Below are positions 1 through 9,429 of a stretch of 64,000 nucleotides of DNA, piece after piece. The DNA comes from Sphingobacterium sp. SGG-5 (GTDB lineage: Bacteria > Bacteroidota > Bacteroidia > Sphingobacteriales > Sphingobacteriaceae). The notes beneath the pieces were generated by a model, which was not told the DNA's origin, ran no database searches, and worked only from the letters and a program-made list of their open reading frames with translations. The first letter of the stretch is position 1. Each line of letters begins with the position of its first letter. Where the stretch lies: NCBI RefSeq assembly GCF_011043525.1, contig NZ_JAAKGO010000007.1:186001-250000 (forward strand), written 5' to 3'. The translations under genes were made by a program, and so were the position numbers.

Positions 1-177
1 GACCGCAGCGCCGCTCAGCGAGCAAGTCGCGGTATTGTTGCCGGGAGTTAAAGTAATTGCCGGTGGCAATTGTGACGGTATCGGAGGCGATACCGTCTGT
101 GCCACACTTTGCCTATTCATCAGTAGCCCCAAGACCAATAGGCCGCATATTCGTAGAGTTGATAATAACAGTTTCAT
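1..177 (-). CDS. Secreted protein of unknown function, 3' end outside the window
   Basis: Reading the minus strand from an ATG at 177, 59 codons run without a stop to the window edge, so only the N-terminus is visible. It starts MKLLLSTLRICGLLVLGLLM and continues to SVAQ, a convincing signal peptide with cleavage expected just after AQ. A proline- and threonine-rich stretch follows. The start lies 11 bp downstream of the stop of the 684-residue exported protein at 189-2243, so the two are probably co-transcribed. No domain can be recognised from this fragment. Confidence rests on the signal peptide and the open frame. Confidence 0.7.
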   Translation of the reverse strand, partial: MKLLLSTLRICGLLVLGLLMNRQSVAQTVSPPIPSQLPPAITLTPGNNTATCSLSGAAV

Positions 178-188
178 GATCGTAAGAT

Positions 189-2243
189 TTATTGGTTGTC
201 AAATTGGAAACACTTCGTGAATACACACGACTTACAGGTATTCTCATCATAGTACACCACCACCCGGAAGCAAACTTCATAATTCAGCCTGCAACAGGAA
301 GCATCAAATCCCGCCAACGGACCAGGTAGACCAACGATAACATTCACCGGTATATTGCCCGTCATCGCACTGCCAGCCTGATACTTAATAACCTTGGCAG
401 CATTCCCATTTGCATTCGGGTTAGCGGTGCTGTTCATAAATTGCAGGGCAGTGCTGGAATTGATGGTCGTACCGGGACGCAATATCATGCCCGATTCTTC
501 CAGGATAGATACGCCCGACGAACATGGTGTTGGCTGTGCTGAATACGCAAAGGACAATACTTGTACTTCGACAGCATATAACGGATGGTTGGCTACTAAA
601 TCACCAGCAAACTGAAATTGATTGCCCTGTCCGTTATACGGCGTGATCTGCATATTTTGAAGGTCCATGGTCAGTTCATCACACTCTTTACAGATACATT
701 CCGGCAGGCTGTCCAGCGACAAAGCAACACCCGGCTGGCACAAGATCGGACTGGGATCCAGATCATCTCCCTGAAGCCCAATGCCTATACTGGTCACTGA
801 TGGCGGCACGAGCACTTCCACACAATACTGTACCGAGGACGATGTACTGCCCAGCTGTGTCTGTAAGGTTGTATTGGGTGCGACTAAGGTATAGCTCAAT
901 GCATTGTATCCCTGATCAAATAAGTTGAGACCAGAGCCCGGCTGTGCATAGGTCAGATCGCCCGACGTGCTGGAATACACCGAATTAAAACATATTCTGT
1001 ATTTCCTGTTCTCTCCTTCATAACCCATACAGGTAATGGTATCGTTTTCTATGCGAAACTGTATATCACAATTGCCTACTGAAAAAAATTGAGGACCAGA
1101 CGCCAAACCTGTGCTCGCCTCTCGCACCTGCCAACGGTACATACCATCGGGCAAGGCACCTTTGGCCATTTGCACAATGGAGACGGACAATGCTTCGGAT
1201 GTCGTATGATAGCTTTGTGCCGGGCGACCTTGAGCATCCACACGCTGGAGCTCAACAATATATTTCGGTGAAGGAATTTTATTCCCGAGGAGTTGCCACC
1301 GTAGCTCTTTGACCGGCTTTTCTTGCGAAAACCGGGCATTGTTCTTGGGCAGCACCGCAGTTAAAATCCGCTTCCTGTCCGGATTTTCATCAGATTTCAG
1401 CTTTTTACTTTCAAATAGTGGATTATCACCTTTTTGTTCACCTTCATAAAGTGGATTTTTGCTCTTCGCCACTTTTGGACGTTTTGTTTTACCCAATTGA
1501 AAGTTAAGCCCCAGCTGTACAGTAGAGATGTTCCAGTTTTCTTCTGTTTCACGATCAATAGACTTTGATTCGACAAAATTTCCATAGGTTTCCCCATTGA
1601 TCACCGTTCCTTCAGGAAGTCCCAAGGCTCTTTCCTTGACCTTCATTTGGGAAGTTATCAGGCTGCCTTCTGTCCATATCTGTATTCTATCCGAAAGCGG
1701 ATAAGCGATCCGTAATCGGGGTGAGACCAACCAGGAGGAGGACCTAACTTCCTCACGGGCATATATTTCTTTGCGGACCGGAGCACCCGCTGCACCTGAA
1801 ATTTCTTGTTCTAATCGATAATCCGCCTGCTTCCAGTATGATTGTCCGGTTTGTAAAATTCCAGACAGCAGAAATTTGCCGGCTTGAAAATTAGCCTGTG
1901 GTCCTATCCGCCATCCGTAATTGCTTTGTCCCGAAGAACTGTTGCTGCTCTCAAAAAGGCTTGAAGAGAACTTTTCGTCTACCGCAAAGCCCGACCGGGA
2001 AAAGGGAGAGGCTCCTTCCGAAAAAGCGTAATCCCCTCCTATAGCAGATCCGAGACTAAAATTTCCTTTTTTAAAGAAAGGATAATAAAAATGCAGTTGG
2101 GTTCCGAAAGCGGGTGAAAGGCTCTCTTTCGTCACGGGCATCTGATAGCCTGCTCCTATTCCTATACCAGGCAATCCCTGTCCGTTGAGACGCAGAGCTG
2201 AAAGTATAAAAAGGAAACAAATAAAGTAAATGTACTGTTTCAT
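189..2243 (-). CDS. Exported protein with barrel-like N-terminus and Fn3-like C-terminal part, function unknown
   Basis: A 684-residue protein with a signal peptide (MKQYIYFICFLFILS...LNGQG). The first ~250 residues look like an outer-membrane beta-barrel: alternating aromatic/glycine strands such as GIGAGYQMPV and YGWRIGPQANF. A charged, low-complexity linker (about 255-300) follows. The region at ~300-390 reads like a fibronectin-III or surface module (ELRWQLLG..., MYRWQVREA). The C-terminal part is Cys-containing (CICKECDELT, FDASCCRLNYEVCF, ENTCKSC) and could form disulfides or bind metal. I chose the ATG at 2243; the frame opens two codons earlier at a TTG. I do not recognise a named family. 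It precedes the partial exported gene at 1-177. Confidence 0.75.
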   Translation of the reverse strand: MKQYIYFICFLFILSALRLNGQGLPGIGIGAGYQMPVTKESLSPAFGTQLHFYYPFFKKGNFSLGSAIGGDYAFSEGASPFSRSGFAVDEKFSSSLFESSNSSSGQSNYGWRIGPQANFQAGKFLLSGILQTGQSYWKQADYRLEQEISGAAGAPVRKEIYAREEVRSSSWLVSPRLRIAYPLSDRIQIWTEGSLITSQMKVKERALGLPEGTVINGETYGNFVESKSIDRETEENWNISTVQLGLNFQLGKTKRPKVAKSKNPLYEGEQKGDNPLFESKKLKSDENPDRKRILTAVLPKNNARFSQEKPVKELRWQLLGNKIPSPKYIVELQRVDAQGRPAQSYHTTSEALSVSIVQMAKGALPDGMYRWQVREASTGLASGPQFFSVGNCDIQFRIENDTITCMGYEGENRKYRICFNSVYSSTSGDLTYAQPGSGLNLFDQGYNALSYTLVAPNTTLQTQLGSTSSSVQYCVEVLVPPSVTSIGIGLQGDDLDPSPILCQPGVALSLDSLPECICKECDELTMDLQNMQITPYNGQGNQFQFAGDLVANHPLYAVEVQVLSFAYSAQPTPCSSGVSILEESGMILRPGTTINSSTALQFMNSTANPNANGNAAKVIKYQAGSAMTGNIPVNVIVGLPGPLAGFDASCCRLNYEVCFRVVVYYDENTCKSCVFTKCFQFDNQ

Positions 2244-2366
2244 AATCAAAGACGTTTTGGTGTCCTCTATATATCCACAGTATAGTTGATTTGTTACCCC
2301 ACGCCTCCATACAATGTTTGTGAAGTAGTAAGTTAATTGTCGAAATATGGTTATTTTTGTATAAGC

Positions 2367-3101
2367 ATGACGTTAACGATACTATTTATTCTTATCATCA
2401 GTTTTATCGCTTCATTTGTAAGGTCTACCCTGGGTTTCGGCGAATCACTAATAGCAGTACCCTTATTCCTTCTCTTTTTACCTATAGAAACTGCTGTACC
2501 TTTATCAGTCATGCTATCCATTGTCATTGCGTTAATCATCGTCATACAAGATCATCAGAAGATTCATTTCCGTAGCGCAAAATGGCTGATTTTTTATGCT
2601 GTACTTGGCATTCCTTTAGGTATAGCCCTTCTCCTATATGGAAATGAGCTGTGGATCAAAATAGGACTTGGGGCACTCATCATACTGTATGCCCTTTACT
2701 CACTTTTCGGGAAAAACACAAAAAAGCTCCATAGCGACAATATGCTCTGGCTTTTCGGATGCGGGGTATTATCGGGAGTTTTAGGCGGCGCATATGGATT
2801 AAATGGTCCTCCTTTGGTTGTTTATGGCAATTTAAGACAATGGAGTGCAAAACATTTCAGGGCTACTTTACAGGCTTATTTTTTGCCCATTAGCATTATT
2901 ACGGTCGTAGGGTATGCTATCAAAGGACTTATTGACACCGAAGTTACCACATATTTCGCCCTGTGTTTAACGACGACCATTCCAGCGATTTTCTTAGGAA
3001 GATATGCAAACCATCGGTTAAAGGATATGACATTCTTTCGGTACGCTTACTGGGGGCTCGTGGGTATAGGTATAGTTCTCGTCATAACTTCATTCTTATA
3101 A
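2367..3101 (+). CDS. TSUP (TauE/SafE) family membrane permease
   Basis: A 244-residue integral membrane protein with about eight hydrophobic segments. It has the two-half architecture of the TauE/SafE (TSUP) family, proposed exporters or importers of sulfite, sulfonates and related anions. Family-like features are the N-terminal SFVRSTLGFGESLIAVPL segment and the second-half repeat GVLSGVLGGAYGLNGPPLVVY. The substrate cannot be told from sequence. I start at the ATG at 2367 (MTLTILFILIIS); the frame could extend upstream to a TTG at 2337, but the hydrophobic N-terminus fits the ATG. The AlkB-like gene follows after 3 bp, suggesting co-transcription. Confidence 0.85.
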   Translation: MTLTILFILIISFIASFVRSTLGFGESLIAVPLFLLFLPIETAVPLSVMLSIVIALIIVIQDHQKIHFRSAKWLIFYAVLGIPLGIALLLYGNELWIKIGLGALIILYALYSLFGKNTKKLHSDNMLWLFGCGVLSGVLGGAYGLNGPPLVVYGNLRQWSAKHFRATLQAYFLPISIITVVGYAIKGLIDTEVTTYFALCLTTTIPAIFLGRYANHRLKDMTFFRYAYWGLVGIGIVLVITSFL

Positions 3102-3104
3102 ATT

Positions 3105-3713
3105 ATGGACTTATTTAATCCGGTGACAGATAAAGCGACAAATTACCTACCGCAGGACGGTGAGGTAAATTATTACGGCAAATTACTATCGAAAGAAAAA
3201 GCTGACTTTTATCTGCATGTTTTATTGGAAACCATTCTATGGAAGAATGACGAGGCCATTATATTTGGAAAGAAAATCGTTACGAAGCGCAAAGTAGCAT
3301 GGTACGGCGAAAAGCCTTACGCTTATACCTATTCCAACGCTACCAAATATGCTTTACCGTGGACGGAAGAGCTAGTGTCACTTAAAACCCTGATCGAACA
3401 AGAAACAGGCGAGACCTTCAATTCATGCCTCTTAAATCTGTATCACAACGGCGAAGAAGGAATGACTTGGCATAGCGATGGGGAAACGGACTTAAAAAAA
3501 GACGGGGCTATTGCTTCTTTCAGCATGGGTGCAGCACGCAAGTTTGCTTTTAAGCACAAACAAACGAAAGCGAAAGTAGAATTGACCTTAGAGCATGGAA
3601 GCCTACTTGTGATGAAAGGCACAACACAATCCCATTGGCTCCACAGCCTTCCACCCACCAAACGCATAAAACTTCCCCGGATCAACTTAACTTTCCGCAC
3701 GATAGTGGAGTAA
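3105..3713 (+). CDS. AlkB-type 2-oxoglutarate/Fe(II) dioxygenase
   Basis: A 202-residue protein matching the AlkB superfamily, which oxidatively demethylates N-alkylated bases in DNA or RNA. Visible residues are the iron ligands H123 and D125 (in WHSDGE) and H180 (in HWLHSLP), then the 2-oxoglutarate-binding arginines in RINLTFR (R192, R198). The HWxHSLP context and the NLYHNGEEGMTWHSD segment resemble the ALKBH2/3-like branch more than E. coli AlkB. It probably repairs 1-methyladenine and 3-methylcytosine lesions; this is inferred from the family. It sits 3 bp behind the TauE-type permease gene and is convergent with the next gene, with 13 bp between the stops. Confidence 0.93.
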   Translation: MDLFNPVTDKATNYLPQDGEVNYYGKLLSKEKADFYLHVLLETILWKNDEAIIFGKKIVTKRKVAWYGEKPYAYTYSNATKYALPWTEELVSLKTLIEQETGETFNSCLLNLYHNGEEGMTWHSDGETDLKKDGAIASFSMGAARKFAFKHKQTKAKVELTLEHGSLLVMKGTTQSHWLHSLPPTKRIKLPRINLTFRTIVE

Positions 3714-3726
3714 ACACACCCTCCGG

Positions 3727-6432
3727 TTAGTTGACATTATAATAAAATTCTTTCCGCCCCACCCGGCCAGTCTCGTCCATCCCTTCTACGATAACTTTAT
3801 ATTTACCATTGCCATCCCCGTTATAATACTCCAGACTGATCTGTCCGTTTTCATCCGGTTGCACATCTGGATTCCAATAGATCGTCGTCCGGTAATCATT
3901 CGTCGCTTTACTTTGCGGTGTATCGTATTTGGGCATATAAAAAGTACGTTCCTTAATATACCCTAAGGGGTAAAGATCAATAATATTCGTTTTCGGGATC
4001 AAGGCCTCAATTTGCGACAGCGTCATGCGAGGGCCCTTGGGCTTCTCTTTTTTGGTAATAATGGATACGACACCATCATTTTGATACAGTCGGCTGACTG
4101 TACCCAAATCATCCCGCAAAAAGATTTCAATCGCTTCGATTTCAAAAGGCTGTATAGAATTCAGCGTATTTTCATCGATAGGCATACCATTCAGGAAAAA
4201 CTGCACCGGTACGCGGGAACCCTGATTATAGTTCCGGGTCACGTAGTATTTCAAGGTATTGTTGTCATACGTAATGCCCGTCAACATCGTGCTCAGACAC
4301 ATCGTCAATACATTACAGCCCGACAGCCTGTCCCCTTCCACCCGGTGATCCGCCATCGACAACCCCGACAGGGAAGAAAACTCCTTGCTCGTTCTGGAAA
4401 CCTGCACCGTCCGGCTCACGACTACCTCATCGATCAAAATCGACGTCCGGTATTCATTTTTACTATTCTCCAAGTAAGAAGTCAGTTGCTGGTCGATATT
4501 CAACACCTCATTAGCCGTATACGGATTACGTTCATCGACAGCGGGATAGAATGTCTGATCCATATTGATAACCAGATTCCGGTAATTATCATTCCCTCTC
4601 GCATTGATATTGACCTTTGACGAATCGGTAAAAACCAAATCTTCAAACGCAAACCGCCCTTTCTGATCCGTATACACATCCTTGCGGTAAGCCCGGGACG
4701 GAATAGAAAGCAACAATCCTCCATTGGGATAAGGTCGTCCGGTATTCAGAAAAAGTGTACCCGATAAACTAATTCCCTGCTCGGGCAGATAGCTCACCTT
4801 CGGCAGCTTCTCTGCCACCAAGTCATTATAGTCAAAACGTCTGAACCCCTGCGTCATCAAAAGCGCGTCGAGTGCCTCCTGCCTATTTTCCACCTCCGGA
4901 TCGAAATAGTAAGATGGCTTTTCCACATAACCTTTCAGGTCCGATGTCAGTAAGAGATCGCTGATAATCGTATTCTCCTTATGGTAATCATACGGCACCT
5001 TCACATCGTCAATAACGGCTACCGAAAGCGTACTGGCACTTTTCTCAGCCGTTAGGTTAGTAATATCCAACTTCACCTTTTCCTTACGGGCATAATTGGC
5101 CTTATCGGTCTTGATCCCTAAGGTCAATAATTCACCCGAAGAGTTAAACACCAACCGTTCACTTAAGACCTTTCCCTGCGGGCTCATCAACGTAAATTGC
5201 ATGATACCATTCGGAACATTCGCTTTGGGCACACGGATCGTTAAAGAAGGGTTCTTAAGCGTTGCCTGTGCACCATATATCAAATGGCCATTTAGCTGCC
5301 CAAAAATATAAAAAGCCGTATTTTGCACCTTGGAAAATGCTGCATCATTGGCTGTTATAGTTAGTCCCACCGACTCGGCATTATTATCCTGTACGATGAG
5401 ATTAACACCTTCCTCTTTGACCTCCGGAAGGTCAAAAGTCATTTCTTCGCCGTTAGCAAAGGTGGCCACCGCCTTATACACCTGGCCAGCTTCCGGCGTC
5501 ATTTTAAAATAGCCCATACCTAACCCTAAGTCAGCAAATTCGGCTACTGTCTTTTTCTTCGAATCGATAATTTTCCCTTTTACTGTCAGACCTTTACCAT
5601 TTTGCCCCACAGCTTTAAAAGCTACCTTCTTTTCCAGTCCAGCAAGCAGGTCGCCCCCTTCGGGGAAAAATTGCATATCAGCATCCCAGATCGCATGTTT
5701 CAACGCGAAATCACCGACAAGATTTCCCTCGCCCTCCAGCTTAACGATGAGCCTTCCTTTTTTTAACAGCTCCCGGTCTTTCGTTGAAAACGTAATCGTC
5801 GCTCTTCCCATATCATCCGTCTCTTCCCGCCCTTTGTCGAAAGGATCCCATCCATCTGTCGTTTCCCAGGTCAGTTTATTTCGTCCCAATAACGCTCCTT
5901 TACTATCTCTAAATTGTATCGTGGCTTTGGTCTTATTACCATGCGACACATATTCAATATTTGTCGACAATTTTTTATTAATCGCATCACCCACGGTGAC
6001 TATCTTATTGTAAAAATAAGCCGGATCAAAGTTCATCATCCATTTGGTATAACCCCGAAAGCGATAATTATCCTGCTTGATAATCTGCGGGTCCAAAACA
6101 AATTGCCCCTTGCCTACTCCTTTTTCTAAAGGAATTTTAAGGGTTTGTATTAATGAATCTTTTCCGTTTATGATATCGACATAGCCGATTTTACTGGGTA
6201 AATATTCCAACTGGTTATGGTATAGGTACATTTTAAACCAAAGCGTATCACCCACCGCATAATAAGGCTTGTCAAAATGAAGGTGGATTTTTTCAACCGG
6301 GTAGACATTTAAAAACTTCTGCACCCGTTCAACGACTGTATTTATAGGAATCGTAGGTAGCGTTTGGGCTTTTATCGTATATGAGGCACACAAAATAAAA
6401 ATCAGGAACAGAACAAATTTATTTCTTTTCAT
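3727..6432 (-). CDS. MG2-like and TonB-plug-domain exported protein
   Basis: A 901-residue exported protein (signal peptide MKRNKFVLFLIFILCASYTIKAQ). The N-terminal ~110 residues (EKIHLHFDKPYYAVGDTLWF) are typical of the macroglobulin MG2-like domain found in many Bacteroidota envelope proteins. The middle consists of beta-sandwich repeats. Near residue 560 there is a carboxypeptidase-regulatory-like segment (GISLSGTLFLNTGRPYPNGG). Residues ~690-800 resemble a TonB receptor plug (VPVQFFLNGMPIDENTLNSI, then NDGVVSIITKK). The C-terminus carries an extended segment (TTIYWNPDVQPDENGQISLE). There is no 22-strand barrel, so it is not a complete TonB receptor. ATG at 6432 is chosen over a TTG one codon upstream. 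The role is unknown. Confidence 0.82.
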   Translation of the reverse strand: MKRNKFVLFLIFILCASYTIKAQTLPTIPINTVVERVQKFLNVYPVEKIHLHFDKPYYAVGDTLWFKMYLYHNQLEYLPSKIGYVDIINGKDSLIQTLKIPLEKGVGKGQFVLDPQIIKQDNYRFRGYTKWMMNFDPAYFYNKIVTVGDAINKKLSTNIEYVSHGNKTKATIQFRDSKGALLGRNKLTWETTDGWDPFDKGREETDDMGRATITFSTKDRELLKKGRLIVKLEGEGNLVGDFALKHAIWDADMQFFPEGGDLLAGLEKKVAFKAVGQNGKGLTVKGKIIDSKKKTVAEFADLGLGMGYFKMTPEAGQVYKAVATFANGEEMTFDLPEVKEEGVNLIVQDNNAESVGLTITANDAAFSKVQNTAFYIFGQLNGHLIYGAQATLKNPSLTIRVPKANVPNGIMQFTLMSPQGKVLSERLVFNSSGELLTLGIKTDKANYARKEKVKLDITNLTAEKSASTLSVAVIDDVKVPYDYHKENTIISDLLLTSDLKGYVEKPSYYFDPEVENRQEALDALLMTQGFRRFDYNDLVAEKLPKVSYLPEQGISLSGTLFLNTGRPYPNGGLLLSIPSRAYRKDVYTDQKGRFAFEDLVFTDSSKVNINARGNDNYRNLVINMDQTFYPAVDERNPYTANEVLNIDQQLTSYLENSKNEYRTSILIDEVVVSRTVQVSRTSKEFSSLSGLSMADHRVEGDRLSGCNVLTMCLSTMLTGITYDNNTLKYYVTRNYNQGSRVPVQFFLNGMPIDENTLNSIQPFEIEAIEIFLRDDLGTVSRLYQNDGVVSIITKKEKPKGPRMTLSQIEALIPKTNIIDLYPLGYIKERTFYMPKYDTPQSKATNDYRTTIYWNPDVQPDENGQISLEYYNGDGNGKYKVIVEGMDETGRVGRKEFYYNVN

Positions 6433-6500
6433 CAATCAGATCAGTTTAAGCTAAAAGTAAGACCCTCCTACTACTCAAAAGTAAAATTAAAAATCAGAAA

Positions 6501-7979
6501 TTACAACAGCGGAGCCAAGAGTCGGAATACGGAGTCCAGCCCCCTCTTCCACCGGGGACGCTTCTGCCATTCTTTCAGTGTGAAATGATGGCTATCTAAT
6601 TTATCCAGCTCAAACTGATCGCTGATCTGCCTGCACATCTGCTTATCGGACACGACCGCAGCGATTTCATAGTTGATATAAAAACTGCGGATATCCAGAT
6701 TCACTGTACCTACAAAGGCCAGCTTGTCGTCTACATTGACCGTTTTCGCGTGCAGGAACCCTTTCTTATACAGGTATACTTTCACACCGCGCTCCAGCAA
6801 GGGCTTCAAATACGAAAAGGAAGCAAAATGTACGAGGTTCGAATCCGACCGCTCAGGGATCATCAATTCGACCTCTACTCCCGAGGCTGCGGCAATAATC
6901 AAGGCCCGCTCCAATTCTTCCCCGGGAATATAATAAGGTGTACACAACTGAATCTTCGTATTGGCTTCCCCTATCGCCATCAACAGGGCCTCCAGATTAA
7001 AAGGTCCCCGGGAAGCCGGGTCGCACGAGACAAAGCCCACACTCGCCTCTCCTTCTGCTCTGCCCCGATCTCGAATAATCCTTAGGTAACCTTCCTCCAA
7101 CACAAACGGCTCGCCCTCGGTCTGATTCCACGAATTCCAAAAGCTGATCTGAAGCATGTTGACAGCCAGTCCTTCCACACGAACCGAGGTGTCACGCCAA
7201 TAGACTTTATTGCCCAGACTCGGGTCATTGCTGTAACGATCTGAGATGTTTATCCCGCCCACATAGCCGATACAGGCATCGATAACGGCTATTTTACGGT
7301 GGTTGCGGTAGTTGGAGTTGGCCAGGGAGGTGAAGGTAACCGGCAGGAAAGCCTGAAACAGTATCCTGCTCTCTTTCGTCCTACGCATATACTTGACAAG
7401 CTCGGGCGATCCGAAGCTGTCGACAATGAGACGTACGGCGACGCCCTCTGCGGCCTTTTGCTCCAATATGTTTAGCACTTCCAGCCCTATCCGATCCAAT
7501 TCGAAGATATAGTACTCCATGTGGATGGAATGACGAGCCTGCGCCAGGTCAGCTTTCAAGGAAGTAAATTTCTCCTCTCCATTGATTAAAAGCCGAACGT
7601 CATTATCCAAGGTAGGCGACGATAGCCTTTCATTTTTCATGAGGCGGAAGACCCGGGAAAGATCGCCGATCCTATCGTAAATATCCCGGATAAAAAGCTC
7701 CATATCCGGCTCCAGCAGCTCCCATTGATGCTTTAATCGCAGGGCTTGCTGTTTATTGATTTTCTTGATTTTCTGGACCTTGACAAATTTCTGTCCGAAG
7801 AAATAATAAAACACCAAACCTAAAACCGGCAAAAAGACAATAACCAATATCCAGGCGATGGTCTTTGTCGGGTTCCTATTCTCAATCAATATGGCACTGA
7901 TCACACCCGTGTAGAGCACTACTAACGGCACCCAATACCAATCCAACGTAAAATGAATAAAAGGTTCAAGGACGTGCAT
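6501..7979 (-). CDS. cls: Cardiolipin synthase
   Basis: A 492-residue membrane-anchored phospholipase-D superfamily enzyme that joins two phosphatidylglycerol molecules into cardiolipin and glycerol. Two N-terminal transmembrane segments (about 15-60) precede the catalytic half. Both HKD motifs are intact: H227/K229/D234 in NHRKIAVID and H410/K412/D417 in HAKTVNVDD. Length and architecture match ClsA-type enzymes. It is divergent from nhaA across a 70-bp AT-rich gap and lies 68 bp downstream of the MG2/plug gene's start on the same strand. Confidence 0.95.
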   Translation of the reverse strand: MHVLEPFIHFTLDWYWVPLVVLYTGVISAILIENRNPTKTIAWILVIVFLPVLGLVFYYFFGQKFVKVQKIKKINKQQALRLKHQWELLEPDMELFIRDIYDRIGDLSRVFRLMKNERLSSPTLDNDVRLLINGEEKFTSLKADLAQARHSIHMEYYIFELDRIGLEVLNILEQKAAEGVAVRLIVDSFGSPELVKYMRRTKESRILFQAFLPVTFTSLANSNYRNHRKIAVIDACIGYVGGINISDRYSNDPSLGNKVYWRDTSVRVEGLAVNMLQISFWNSWNQTEGEPFVLEEGYLRIIRDRGRAEGEASVGFVSCDPASRGPFNLEALLMAIGEANTKIQLCTPYYIPGEELERALIIAAASGVEVELMIPERSDSNLVHFASFSYLKPLLERGVKVYLYKKGFLHAKTVNVDDKLAFVGTVNLDIRSFYINYEIAAVVSDKQMCRQISDQFELDKLDSHHFTLKEWQKRPRWKRGLDSVFRLLAPLL

Positions 7980-8049
7980 AGCATAAAAATAATAAAAATT
8001 CTCTATTTTAGCGGACTATTATAAAACAGACCGTATATAAAAAACAGCC

Positions 8050-9252
8050 ATGAATCAGCTCATCAACCCACACGTGTTCAAAGATTTTTTCAAATCTAGT
8101 AATGCGGGTGGTATCCTTCTCTTTATCTGTGTAGTCTTTTCACTTATCTTAGCCAATAGCCCTTTAGCCCAGAATTTACAGAATCTACTGGACCATCAGA
8201 TGGGGTTTGAAAATGAAGATATTCATCTGCGCTATTCCGTACTGATGTGGATTAATGACGGTCTTATGGCTATTTTCTTTCTTCTTGTAGGGTTAGAAAT
8301 CAAGCGGGAAATTGTTGAAGGCGAGCTATCCTCTCCTAAAAAAGCATCACTACCTATTCTTTGTGCCATAGGGGGAGCCGTTGTGCCCGCTTTGATTTAT
8401 TTGAGCTTGAATGCAGGAAAAGAAACTGCCGGCGGCTGGGGTATCCCGATGGCTACGGATATCGCCTTTGCTTTAGCCGTCATCAGCTTGTTAGGTAATA
8501 AAATACCGGGAAGCCTTAAAATATTTTTGGCGGCCTTAGCTATTGTCGACGATCTGATCGCTATTTTGGTTATTGCCCTCTTTTACTCTTCGGGGCTTGA
8601 AACGACGTACCTGATGTACGCTGCCGTGGGCATGGCCGTATTGGTGAGTATGAACAGGTTAAACATACAAAACCCTTATCTCTACCTGATACCGGGCGTA
8701 TTTATCTGGTATTTCATTCATCATTCAGGCATTCACGCCACTATCGCAGGGGTATTGGTGGCTATGACAATACCCACGAACGATACCGATATTGAATCAC
8801 CGTTAGAAAGACTTGAACATGCACTGACTAAACCCGTCAATTTTTTAATCATCCCGCTTTTTGCGTTCGCCAACACGAATATCACCTTTGAAAGCGAGAT
8901 GGTCAGCGGACTAACCTCTTCCTTGGGATTGGGGATTTCACTGGGATTGCTGTTGGGAAAACCGATCGGTATCTTGCTCACATCTTTTATCTGCACCAAA
9001 TTAAGAATCAGTGCCCTTCCCGAGGGAAGTTCCTGGAAGCATATCATTGGCGTAGGATTGTTGGCCGGAATAGGTTTCACGATGTCTATATTCATTGCCC
9101 TCCTATCCTTCAACGATGCACTACATATTGCAGAAGCCAAGTTATCCATATTGGTAACGTCTTTTTTAGCGGGGATATTAGGGTATACATTCTTGAATAT
9201 GACGCGCAAGAAGGTCTCTCCCGGAAGCGACCAACAGGAAAGCCCAATATAA
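8050..9252 (+). CDS. nhaA: Na+/H+ antiporter NhaA
   Basis: A 400-residue inner-membrane antiporter that exchanges cytoplasmic Na+ (or Li+) for protons in pH and salt homeostasis. The ion-binding aspartate pair is present as D167-D168 in AIVDDLIAI, corresponding to D163/D164 of E. coli NhaA. The family segments WINDGLMAIFFLLVGLEIKRE and GIPMATDIAFALAVISLLG are also clear. Length is normal for the family. The ATG at 8050 precedes the amphipathic N-terminal helix typical of NhaA. A strong intrinsic terminator lies 18 bp downstream, so it is probably monocistronic. Confidence 0.97.
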   Translation: MNQLINPHVFKDFFKSSNAGGILLFICVVFSLILANSPLAQNLQNLLDHQMGFENEDIHLRYSVLMWINDGLMAIFFLLVGLEIKREIVEGELSSPKKASLPILCAIGGAVVPALIYLSLNAGKETAGGWGIPMATDIAFALAVISLLGNKIPGSLKIFLAALAIVDDLIAILVIALFYSSGLETTYLMYAAVGMAVLVSMNRLNIQNPYLYLIPGVFIWYFIHHSGIHATIAGVLVAMTIPTNDTDIESPLERLEHALTKPVNFLIIPLFAFANTNITFESEMVSGLTSSLGLGISLGLLLGKPIGILLTSFICTKLRISALPEGSSWKHIIGVGLLAGIGFTMSIFIALLSFNDALHIAEAKLSILVTSFLAGILGYTFLNMTRKKVSPGSDQQESPI

Positions 9253-9270
9253 ACGACTTTTGTATATAAG

Positions 9271-9335
9271 GGATAAAATCCTGCCAAAATCAAAGAACTA
9301 CTAAAAACTTTTTGGCAGGATTTTATCCTTTTTTT
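9271..9335 (+). terminator. Intrinsic terminator after nhaA
   Basis: A perfect 19-bp inverted repeat (9271-9289 and 9310-9328, GGATAAAATCCTGCCAAAA and its complement) encloses a 20-nt loop and is followed by seven T (9329-9335). It begins 18 bp after the nhaA stop. Confidence 0.9.
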
Positions 9336-9429
9336 GGCCAAATGTTAGGCTTAAAATCGCCAAGAATCTTTATTTAAATCATTTGAAGTAGGATTTTTGG
9401 GGTTATCATTCCAATTTCGACCGCTTCGT

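Noticed and set aside
8733-9341. Long frame opposite nhaA
   Set aside because: It lies almost wholly antisense to nhaA, which has clear family motifs; its sequence is a low-complexity shadow.
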